DNA of 64,000 bases, from contig NZ_JAUOEM010000001.1 in the NCBI RefSeq assembly GCF_030540875.1, positions 62,001 through 126,000 of the forward strand. Direction: 5' to 3'. This DNA comes from Flavivirga amylovorans (GTDB taxonomy: Bacteria; Bacteroidota; Bacteroidia; Flavobacteriales; Flavobacteriaceae). The notes beneath the pieces are model-generated. The model was not told where the DNA came from and did not search any database. It saw only the letters and a program-made list of their open reading frames with translations. This document shows, one piece after another, positions 9,708 through 17,809 of the stretch; within the stretch, counting starts at the first letter, position 1, and every line of letters starts with the position of its first letter. The translations under genes and the position numbers were made by a program.

Positions 9708-12700
9708 ATGAAAAAATTACTGAACTATGCCTGTGGCATATCTTCTTTTCTATTAAAATCAAACAAGAAAATGGGATTAACATATGTCTTTTTGTTCGTA
9801 AGCTTACTACAAGTAAACGCAACACCAAACTCGCAACCCAAAATTAGTATAGATTTAGAGAATGTTACTATTAAAGAGGTATTTCTTCACATACAAAGTG
9901 TAAGTGATTACAAGTTTTTGTATAATACTAAACATTTAGATGTCAATAAAAAAACATCTATTAAGACTAGTAGAGAATCTATAGAAAAGATATTAAATAT
10001 TTTATTTAAGGATGTCATAGATATTGATTATGAGATTATTAAAAACCAAGTCATTTTAAAAAAAAGAACATTAAAGGCTGCAAATTCTACTATAATAAGG
10101 CAAAGCATGCAGCAGAATGAAGTAACAGGGACTGTTTCCGATAAAAATGGGTTGCCTCTATCTGGATTAACAGTTTATGTATCAGATAGAGAACCTGCAA
10201 GTGGACAAATACAATCAGACTTTATTATCAGAGGAACTACTACTGATTTTGACGGTAAATTCACCTTAAAGGCTGTTACAGGATACTATCTGGTTGTGTC
10301 TGGATTGGGTTACAAAATGTCAATCCAACAGATTACTGCCGACACAACAGTTTATGATATTACACTTCAAGAACAAACAAATGAACTAAATGAAGTTGTA
10401 GTGGTATCATCAGGCTATAAAGAAATCTCAAAAGAACGTGTCACGGGAGCTTATGTTGGTATAAAGAAAAGTCAACTAGAAAAACCAGCATCCAGTATAT
10501 CAGAGCGATTAGTAGGTGTGGTAGCTGGTCTTCAAAGCACAATAAACCCTGATGGTTCTATAGATTTTCAAGTTAGGGGTTTGTCTAGTCTTGGTGCTAA
10601 TCAGAAACCACTTATTGTAGTAGACGGTTTCCCTATAGAAGGAGGTTTTAATCCATCAGATGAGGTATTAGGATCTGGTAACCCAAATATTATTGGTGGG
10701 TTTAACACCATCAACCCTAATGATGTTGAGAGCGTTACAGTGTTAAAAGATGCAGCAGCAACCTCGATTTGGGGTGCTCAGGCTGCAAATGGTGTTATTG
10801 TTATCACTACTAAAAAAGGAAAAAAAGGAAAAACTAGTGTTTCTGTGTCCTCATTTGTGAGAGCATCTAGCAAAATAGATTTAGATTATGCGCTTACTAG
10901 AGCTTCAAGCGCTGATGTTATTGCGTACGAACAACAGGCATTTGACACCGATTTTTTTGGTAGTGTTTTTGGTGGTCTACCAGGTATGAGCGCATCTGGG
11001 CGTGACTTAATCCCTCGCTCTCAAGCTATAGTAGCCATGAACGAAGCCCGATTAGGGAGAATAACCGATACTGAAAGAGATGTTACACTAGCAATGTTAG
11101 CAAATTTAGATAACTCACAACAAATAAAAGATTACCTTTTAGAGGCGCCTTTAACGACCCAGCATAATATTAGTATTTCTGGTGGTAATGACAGAATGAC
11201 TAATAGCTTATCATTATTATATGAAGATAGAAATGGTTTTTACATAGGAGATGAAACCAAACGTTACTTAGTTAATTTTAACAATCGTACCAACCTATCT
11301 AAAAATCTTATTTTTGATTTTGGGGCTATGCTTCAACATAACGATATTGATACAGATTCTGGTGATATGTTAAATACCATACGCTCACTAGCACCTTGGG
11401 ACATGTTGAAAAATACTGATGGCAGTCTAACTGACATGTCATACTTACAATACTATAGACCTAACCTAGACGTTTTTGTCCCATTTGAAAGCTTTCCATA
11501 TTCAGATTGGTCATATAATCCAATTGCTGAAGTACAGGGTAGAAGTTTTAATACTAAAGAATTAAATGCACGTATCAATGCTGGTTTAACTCTAGATATT
11601 ATTAAAGGGTTACAATTATCTTCAAGAATACAGTATGAGATTTATAACTCAAATGCAGAGAATTATTATAGTGATAAAACCTTTGAAGTACGTCGATTTA
11701 TAAACGAAACGTCTGGTCCTGAGTGGAATTCTGGAGGCATTCCTACGCAACTGGTTCCTTCAGGAGGTATTTTAGAACAAGGTAAAAGCGAAATTAGAAG
11801 CTATAATTTTAGAAATCAGTTAAGCTTTAACCGTACCTTCGGCGAAAAGCATAATATATATTTTGTAGGAGGTACAGAGCTACGTAGCAGAGTGAGAACT
11901 ACAACTGCTAACCCCCCAGCATTTGGTTATGACCCAGAAACTCTAGTAACCTCAGAGCTTCTAGGAAATATAAATACAGCTACATTGTGGGATTTTACCC
12001 CTGGTCGATTTGCTAATCTTTTATATAACTTTAGTTTAGCACCAGAACACCAATTTACTGAAAGCACAGATCGATTTTTCTCTTTATATGGTGATTTATC
12101 ATATACGTTTAATGATAAATATACTATTAAAGGAAATTATAGAACAGACGCATCTAACACTATTGCACCAGACCCTAGTTTACGTTACAATCCATTTTGG
12201 TCTGTAGGTTTAGGGTGGAACATTGGTAAAGAAGACTTTATGGACAATATAGGCTGGTTAGATAAACTTTATATAAGATCTAATTACGGTATACAGGGTA
12301 ATATCATACCTAGTGCATCATTTAGCCCACTTATAAATTTAGGGGGTTCATTAGATGATGTTACTAATCAACTCACAGCACAAATTGTTGATTTTGGTAA
12401 TCCAGAACTTAGATGGGAAGAAACCAAAAGTTTTAACATTGCAACAGATTTCTCTATTCTGAGCGGAAAAATTAACGGTTCTATTGATTTCTATCGTAAA
12501 GAGGGTGTCGATTTACTTGTTGACCAAGGCATACCAACGGTATATGGTACCGGACAGCAATTATTGAACAATGGTAGAATGGTTAATAAAGGGATTGATA
12601 TAAGCTTAGGAACTTATATTCCTATAAAAGGACAAGACATTGTATGGTCTGGTAATTTTACATTTAGCCATAATAAAAATGAAGTTACCCAATTTGTTAG

Positions 12701-13406
12701 AGGACCTTATCGTCCTTTCGAGTTATATTCTGGTCCAACAACCTCTTATAGAGAAGGTTTTGATGCCAATACACTTTGGGCTTACCAATATGCTGGATTA
12801 TTTGATAATGGTAGTGGTAATATGGTGCCTTCTGTTTTTGGTGAAAATGGTTCTCAAGCACAGATAGGGACTTCTGTTCCTGGAGATGCGCGTAATTTTT
12901 TCACTAATCAAGGAACCACCAATGCACCAACGGTTATTGGTATTAGAAATGCATTTAAAATTTATGATTTTGACCTCTCTTTTATCATAACTGGTAAGTT
13001 CGGTCATGTTTTTAGAAGACAAGGATTTAATTACTATGCCTATACAGGTGGTGGGAATACCATTGTTAATGAAAAATATGGAGAAGTAGCTAATGGTGAC
13101 CCCAATAGCATCATCCCAATTCCTGATGGACGAGAACAGAATTACTCATTCTATGGTACATTTCATCCTTATATGGATTACCTAACACAAGATGCTTCTC
13201 ATATAAGAATACAAGAAGTTAACTTAACTTATTCATTACCAAAGAGAATTACCGATAAATTGGGTTTAAACGCCTTAAGCTTTTATACACAGGCTAACAA
13301 TTTAGGCGTAATATTATTTAATGATTTTAATGAAGACCCAGAGTTTCCTAAAGGGACATTAAGACCACAAGCTACGTATACATTTGGAATGAATTTAAAC
13401 TTTTAA
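9708..13406 (+). CDS. SusC-like TonB-dependent receptor with STN domain (cassette B)
   Basis: This 1232-residue receptor begins with a long basic n-region and signal helix (MGLTYVFLFVSLLQVNA), then an STN domain (about 45-122: ISIDLENVTIKEVFLHIQ, DVIDIDYEIIKNQVILKK), a CarbD-like domain (about 137-222) with the same TVYVSDREPAS insert as the first receptor, a TonB-box-like LNEVVVVSSGY, a plug (VVDGFPIEGG, SVTVLKDAAATSIWGAQAANG) and a barrel ending in NLNF. It is preceded by its own FecR and sigma genes, so induction by substrate via STN-FecR-sigma is expected. The SusD partner follows after 11 bp. Downstream genes encode a peptidase and redox proteins rather than glycosidases, so RagAB-like peptide uptake is the favoured but unproven role. 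Confidence 0.95.
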   Translation: MKKLLNYACGISSFLLKSNKKMGLTYVFLFVSLLQVNATPNSQPKISIDLENVTIKEVFLHIQSVSDYKFLYNTKHLDVNKKTSIKTSRESIEKILNILFKDVIDIDYEIIKNQVILKKRTLKAANSTIIRQSMQQNEVTGTVSDKNGLPLSGLTVYVSDREPASGQIQSDFIIRGTTTDFDGKFTLKAVTGYYLVVSGLGYKMSIQQITADTTVYDITLQEQTNELNEVVVVSSGYKEISKERVTGAYVGIKKSQLEKPASSISERLVGVVAGLQSTINPDGSIDFQVRGLSSLGANQKPLIVVDGFPIEGGFNPSDEVLGSGNPNIIGGFNTINPNDVESVTVLKDAAATSIWGAQAANGVIVITTKKGKKGKTSVSVSSFVRASSKIDLDYALTRASSADVIAYEQQAFDTDFFGSVFGGLPGMSASGRDLIPRSQAIVAMNEARLGRITDTERDVTLAMLANLDNSQQIKDYLLEAPLTTQHNISISGGNDRMTNSLSLLYEDRNGFYIGDETKRYLVNFNNRTNLSKNLIFDFGAMLQHNDIDTDSGDMLNTIRSLAPWDMLKNTDGSLTDMSYLQYYRPNLDVFVPFESFPYSDWSYNPIAEVQGRSFNTKELNARINAGLTLDIIKGLQLSSRIQYEIYNSNAENYYSDKTFEVRRFINETSGPEWNSGGIPTQLVPSGGILEQGKSEIRSYNFRNQLSFNRTFGEKHNIYFVGGTELRSRVRTTTANPPAFGYDPETLVTSELLGNINTATLWDFTPGRFANLLYNFSLAPEHQFTESTDRFFSLYGDLSYTFNDKYTIKGNYRTDASNTIAPDPSLRYNPFWSVGLGWNIGKEDFMDNIGWLDKLYIRSNYGIQGNIIPSASFSPLINLGGSLDDVTNQLTAQIVDFGNPELRWEETKSFNIATDFSILSGKINGSIDFYRKEGVDLLVDQGIPTVYGTGQQLLNNGRMVNKGIDISLGTYIPIKGQDIVWSGNFTFSHNKNEVTQFVRGPYRPFELYSGPTTSYREGFDANTLWAYQYAGLFDNGSGNMVPSVFGENGSQAQIGTSVPGDARNFFTNQGTTNAPTVIGIRNAFKIYDFDLSFIITGKFGHVFRRQGFNYYAYTGGGNTIVNEKYGEVANGDPNSIIPIPDGREQNYSFYGTFHPYMDYLTQDASHIRIQEVNLTYSLPKRITDKLGLNALSFYTQANNLGVILFNDFNEDPEFPKGTLRPQATYTFGMNLNF

Positions 13407-13417
13407 ATTAAAAAATT

Positions 13418-14959
13418 ATGAAAAAAGCATATCAATATATACTGGTTATAACACTAGCCATTACATTCATGAGTTGTGATACTTTTTTAGAAGAGCCCCC
13501 TTCTAAATCTGCTGCTGTGGCTCCTAAAACTTTATCAGATTATGAAGCCTTGTTAAACAATTACCAAGATTACATTGATGAAACCCCATTACCATTGGTA
13601 TACGGTACAGATGACTATGAGTTATCTACAACATTATTTGATGGTTTTTTTAGAGCCTATGGCTCACAAGAAACTACTTTTGGCACTTGGAATACGGAAC
13701 TTGGAGCTTTTGAAAGAATCTTTGCTACAGGCTGGCCAGAAGAATGGCAAAAGGTATTTAATGCCAACCTTATATTAGACAATATTGGAGGTGTACCTGA
13801 TGCCACAGATGAAGAAAAAGCTAACCTAATAGCAGAAGCTCACTTTATTCGAGCCTACAGTTATTTCGTTTTAGCAAATATATACTGCTTACCTTATACT
13901 GAAACCAATAAGGCGGAGTTAGGATTACCCATTAGAGTAAGCACAACCTTTAGTGAAAATTTAGAACGTGCTACACTAGAAGAGACCTATGCTTTAATTG
14001 AATCAGATTTGATGAATGCGTTTCAAATAACCCGTTCGTTTGGTCAAGAAAACGGTCTTAATTACTCATGGCGTGCTAGTACAGCTGCTGTAAATGGGTT
14101 TGCTGCACGTTTTTACTTAGCTTTAAATGATTATATCAAAGCACAGGAATATGCACAAGCTGCTCTTGATGAATACGATGTTTTAAGAAATTATAATACC
14201 GACATGCGTTTTTCAGATATTCCCGCATTCGCATTCATATTAAATCCTGGTCCCACTCAAATAGAAATATTTTATCCGTACACCCATGATCAGCGAGGCG
14301 ATATAGTACAAGACAGGTTCGAGTTTGGGGAATCATATTACTTCAGGCAATTAAATAATCGTAAATGGAATACCTTTCCTTCTCAAGATTTATTAAGTCT
14401 TTATGACCAAACCAATGATCTTAGGTACAAATTTCATGTAGTTGAAGATTATTCTTATACAATTGGAGCATTTAGGCCACCTTTTAGTTATCCTGGATAT
14501 ATTTTCTTCCATAGAGGGCATATTCCAAATGGACCATCGGTTCCAGAAATGTTATTAATAAAAGCAGAGTGTCAAGCTAGGCAAGGTATGTGGGCAGAAG
14601 GTTTAGGCACAGTTAATATTCTAAGAGCTGCAAGAATGGACGTTTCTGCACCTGCAAGTGCCATTAATTTAAGTGCTGTTTCGCAAACTGAAGCAGTAAC
14701 AAAAATATTGGAAGAACGCCGTAGAGAAATGCCTTTTGTACATAGATGGTACGATGTAAGGCGTTACAATAATAACAGCGACCCATCCGATGATGTTATT
14801 ATGACAAGAACATTTTATCCCTTTACTGCAAATGCTATTTTAAGTGATCAAGCACCAGTAACTACAACTTTGGATAAAAACTCTAGGAAATTTGCATTTC
14901 CAATTCCTGATCAAGAAATAGTAATATCTAATGGTGCCTTAGAGCAAAATAAATACTAG
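13418..14959 (+). CDS. SusD/RagB-like substrate-binding lipoprotein (cassette B)
   Basis: This 513-residue lipoprotein has a signal ending FMSC (Cys about 20) followed by DTFLEEPPSKSAAVAPKTLSDYEALLNNY, the typical SusD start. TPR-like helices follow (EEKANLIAEAHFIRAYSYFVLANIYCLPY) and the C-terminal part has EERRREMPFVHRWYDVRRYN and FPIPDQEIVISNGALEQNKY. It pairs with the receptor encoded 11 bp upstream. It is recognisably different in sequence from the cassette A SusD, which suggests the two loci diverged in ligand. A stem-loop terminator follows. Confidence 0.93.
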   Translation: MKKAYQYILVITLAITFMSCDTFLEEPPSKSAAVAPKTLSDYEALLNNYQDYIDETPLPLVYGTDDYELSTTLFDGFFRAYGSQETTFGTWNTELGAFERIFATGWPEEWQKVFNANLILDNIGGVPDATDEEKANLIAEAHFIRAYSYFVLANIYCLPYTETNKAELGLPIRVSTTFSENLERATLEETYALIESDLMNAFQITRSFGQENGLNYSWRASTAAVNGFAARFYLALNDYIKAQEYAQAALDEYDVLRNYNTDMRFSDIPAFAFILNPGPTQIEIFYPYTHDQRGDIVQDRFEFGESYYFRQLNNRKWNTFPSQDLLSLYDQTNDLRYKFHVVEDYSYTIGAFRPPFSYPGYIFFHRGHIPNGPSVPEMLLIKAECQARQGMWAEGLGTVNILRAARMDVSAPASAINLSAVSQTEAVTKILEERRREMPFVHRWYDVRRYNNNSDPSDDVIMTRTFYPFTANAILSDQAPVTTTLDKNSRKFAFPIPDQEIVISNGALEQNKY

Positions 14960-14978
14960 CTAATTGGTAATGATATAA

Positions 14979-15007
14979 AGAAGGCTTATCAAATAGATAG
15001 GCCTTCT
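14979..15007 (+). terminator. Stem-loop terminator after cassette B susCD
   Basis: AGAAGGCTTATC (14979-14990) pairs with GATAGGCCTTCT (14996-15007), 12 bp with one G-U pair and a 5-nt loop. Only a short T-rich tail (ATTTC) follows, so strength is uncertain. Confidence 0.65.
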
Positions 15008-15070
15008 ATTTCAAAAGAAAGCTCAAAATATATCTAAAAATAATCCGACATCGTTGCTGTATAGTATTTA

Positions 15071-15634
15071 AATGACATGTTGATACGCAAGCAAATAGAT
15101 GAAAAAATCACAGGTTTTATGCTTGAAAATAGCAATATAGTTATAGAAGCAGACAGGTCTGCTGTAAAACCAAATGATTGGGAATTTGCCTCTAAAATTT
15201 CGGGTTCAAAAACACATGATGAGTATTCTAAAATGCAAAAAAAAAAGCAGAGGCAGTTTTTAATGACCCTGAATATGCAAAACTAGAATCCCTTAAAGAT
15301 GCTTATGCTAAAGCAAAAAAAATAATGATTCAAAATTACTGGAAGAAGCGATGGCACTACAAAAGGAACTAGCACCTTTATTTGAAGAACATAGTGCTAA
15401 ACACATTAAGATTAAGTATGACTATGCAATAAACAATCCAAATTCTTCTGTGACTGTTCATGGATTCAGGTATTTGATGTCAATGAGAACAGAAACTATG
15501 GTCTTGTAGCCAAAGCTTATGGTGTACCCCATTTGCCAACAATATTTTTGATTGATGAGGATCAAACCATTTTGTTGAGAAATGCTACAAAAGAGGAATT
15601 AGATGCCAAATTAATAGAACTATTTGAATATTAA
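15071..15634 (+). pseudogene. Relic of a TlpA-like thioredoxin gene (CxxC core deleted)
   Basis: The segment matches the gene at 5342-6553 in pieces. A first block encodes GFMLENSNIVIEADRSAVKP, close to residues 96-113 of the intact protein, then the frame is lost in a 10-A tract near 15237-15246. Other-frame blocks (LESLKDAYAKAK; LQKELAPLFEEHSAKHIKIKYDYAINNPNSS) continue the match. The sequence then jumps from about residue 210 to about residue 375, ending with GVPHLPTIFLIDEDQTILLR and TKEELDAKLIELFEY. The signal peptide, the first 80 residues and the whole WCxxC-containing core are missing, so it is not a functional thioredoxin. Its position between SusD and X mirrors cassette A. Confidence 0.85.
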
Positions 15635-15646
15635 ATTAAGTAAAAT

Positions 15647-17215
15647 ATGAGAACACCTTTATCAACACTTTTTATAATAAGTATATTACTTATCTCTTTT
15701 TCGGTTTCTTCCCAAGAAAAATTAGATATAAGTGTACTGTATGTTGGGTATAGCCCAGAAAAACCAATGCCAGAAAATTTAGTAAGCTCTCGTGTGCCAG
15801 GTGGCATGTCTTTAGAGCGTTTTAAACAAGAGTATGGCACTAGAATGCCAGCCTTCAAAAACTTACTAGATACTTATTTTACCAAAGTAATTACAGTAGA
15901 TGCCAGAGATTATAAAGAATCTATGTCGTCAGAATACGATGTTACTATTTTTGATCAAGCTCCTAAAGCAATTAAGGAACGTACCATCCATAATGATCCT
16001 GAAACTGGAGAATTTATGAGTATGGAACCCGCTAAATATGTAAGCGATGATTTTGATAGTGCCGCTATTTTTATTGGCCATACCTCATCTGTTATTGGTG
16101 CTAGTTTAGGTTCAAAATTAGACTGGTACTGTTTGTGTTTGGACAGACATGCACATCACATTAAAACAGAGCATGAAATTTTTGGTGGTCCATTTAAAAC
16201 GTCTATTACACTAGAAAGTCAACCTACACCAGAAGGTGTTTTAAGATCTTATGATGGTAGTAATGTAGCTAAAGAGATTTTAATGTGGGGGGTAGATAAA
16301 GAAGGCTATATGGACAAGAAAGGTTTTAGGGTTGGTTTGGTTGCCAGAGGCTGGAACTTTGAAGATTCACCAAATTCTGAAATAATTTCAGGGGGGGTTA
16401 GCTCTAAACAAAAAACAGCCGTGGCTTTAGGACGCCATGGAAACTTCTTTTTGTGGGGTTTTGCAGGCGCACCAAATTACATGACCGAAGAAGCAAAAGT
16501 TGTATTTGCCAATACAGTTGTTTATATAAACAAGCATAAAGACAATAAATTAATCGTTAGAAAATACAATGAACGTATTGCTACCAAAGAATATATTGAT
16601 GAAATGTTATTTTATACAACCAAACCCTCGTTTGATTCTTATGTGGAACTTATGAAAGGGATTAACGAATCCTCTTTAAAGCGAAAAGAAAAATTTAAGA
16701 AGAGGAAAGAAGCGGGTGAAAAATTAAGCCAAATGGAAGAAATGATACTTAATAGTAAACCACAGGTTATTCAAGACAGACAAGGTTATCTTAAAAATAA
16801 TATTGGCAGAAACTCTTGGGCATCAATCACAGGTTTAGACACATTGATTATTAGAAAATACCTTAAAGAAAATAGAGATTATTTCTTTTCAGAACCGGCA
16901 GATTCCTATGATGTAAAAGTAGATGAAGACATTAAAAGTCTTGGTATTGCCAATACGGACATAAAAGTATTAGATAAAGCTATTAGCATGTTAGAAAACA
17001 ATGAGGAAACTGAAAAGGCCTATAGAATTCTTTTAAGATATACCTTGGAAGATTTTAAAACAGCAAAACAATGGCGCGATTGGTTTAACCAGAACAAATA
17101 CAATATGTTCTTTACTGAAATGGGCGGCTACGTATGGCTGATTTATGATGCTGATAAAAATCCAAAAATAAAACCTAGAAGTGAAGAAGATATTGCACAG
17201 TTAAAATTTAAATAG
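15647..17215 (+). CDS. Secreted protein X of unknown function (intact copy)
   Basis: This 522-residue protein has a signal peptide (about 1-22) and no domain I can name with confidence. The N-terminal half alternates beta strands and helices (ISVLYVGYSPEKP, IFIGHTSSVIGASLGSKLDW) in a way compatible with a Rossmann-like or class I amidotransferase/ThuA-like fold, but that is only an impression. A striking segment has a CxC pair (Cys162, Cys164) followed by clustered histidines (168, 170, 171, 176), which could bind metal or be redox active. The C-terminal third is charged and helical. A damaged paralog lies at 6597-7816. It is followed after 7 bp by a DsbD-N-like gene and then by an M16 peptidase, so a role in processing imported peptides or thiols is possible. 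Confidence 0.75.
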   Translation: MRTPLSTLFIISILLISFSVSSQEKLDISVLYVGYSPEKPMPENLVSSRVPGGMSLERFKQEYGTRMPAFKNLLDTYFTKVITVDARDYKESMSSEYDVTIFDQAPKAIKERTIHNDPETGEFMSMEPAKYVSDDFDSAAIFIGHTSSVIGASLGSKLDWYCLCLDRHAHHIKTEHEIFGGPFKTSITLESQPTPEGVLRSYDGSNVAKEILMWGVDKEGYMDKKGFRVGLVARGWNFEDSPNSEIISGGVSSKQKTAVALGRHGNFFLWGFAGAPNYMTEEAKVVFANTVVYINKHKDNKLIVRKYNERIATKEYIDEMLFYTTKPSFDSYVELMKGINESSLKRKEKFKKRKEAGEKLSQMEEMILNSKPQVIQDRQGYLKNNIGRNSWASITGLDTLIIRKYLKENRDYFFSEPADSYDVKVDEDIKSLGIANTDIKVLDKAISMLENNEETEKAYRILLRYTLEDFKTAKQWRDWFNQNKYNMFFTEMGGYVWLIYDADKNPKIKPRSEEDIAQLKFK

Positions 17216-17222
17216 ATTTTAT

Positions 17223-17744
17223 ATGAGATTCAATAGAAATATATGTTTGGTTCTACTAATAATTGTACAGTTCAGTTTTTCACAAACTGCTAAGGTACTA
17301 CCAGATTTAAATAAAAAAGTGGAGACAGCTTCTTCAGAGCTCAGTACCTCCCCAACAAATCCTGTAAATCCAGTATCGATTAACGCTACGCTAGTTTGGT
17401 CTGATGATAAATCTCAATTAGCTATTATTCAAAAGGTTAACATAGCAGATGAATGGCATATTTATGCTTATGTTCCTGAAAATCAGCCTTATATTGCTTC
17501 AAAGCTGAAATTAAAACTCCCAGGTGGGATAAAAACTATTGGTGACTGGGAAACACCATATAGTGAACCTTATGGTGACGGTATCTATGTGTACCATGGT
17601 ACGCTGGTTTTCGTGCAATATTGTTCCGTTGGGAATTACACAAAAGCCGCAGAGATTAGTTGTGGACTGTTTTACCAGACTTGTGATCGCTACAAATGTT
17701 TTCCTCCAAAAAATAAAACAAAAAAACTAAAACTAAATTTTTAA
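17223..17744 (+). CDS. Secreted DsbD N-terminal-domain-like protein
   Basis: This 173-residue protein has a signal peptide (about 1-20) and an immunoglobulin-like domain similar to the N-terminal alpha domain of the thiol:disulfide interchange protein DsbD (about 50-172). The paired cysteines CDRYKC (Cys154, Cys159) followed by PP resemble the active pair of that domain. Two more cysteines are at 134 and 147. The membrane and thioredoxin parts of full DsbD are absent. It starts 7 bp after X and is likely in the same operon. It may shuttle electrons to or from the TlpA-like protein or keep substrate cysteines reduced. Domain assignment is good; the exact role is inferred. Confidence 0.75.
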   Translation: MRFNRNICLVLLIIVQFSFSQTAKVLPDLNKKVETASSELSTSPTNPVNPVSINATLVWSDDKSQLAIIQKVNIADEWHIYAYVPENQPYIASKLKLKLPGGIKTIGDWETPYSEPYGDGIYVYHGTLVFVQYCSVGNYTKAAEISCGLFYQTCDRYKCFPPKNKTKKLKLNF

Positions 17745-17809
17745 CATATTATTAATAAGGGATAATCATTTTTTAGTACTCTATATAAGTATATAGTAAT
17801 GCAATCAAA

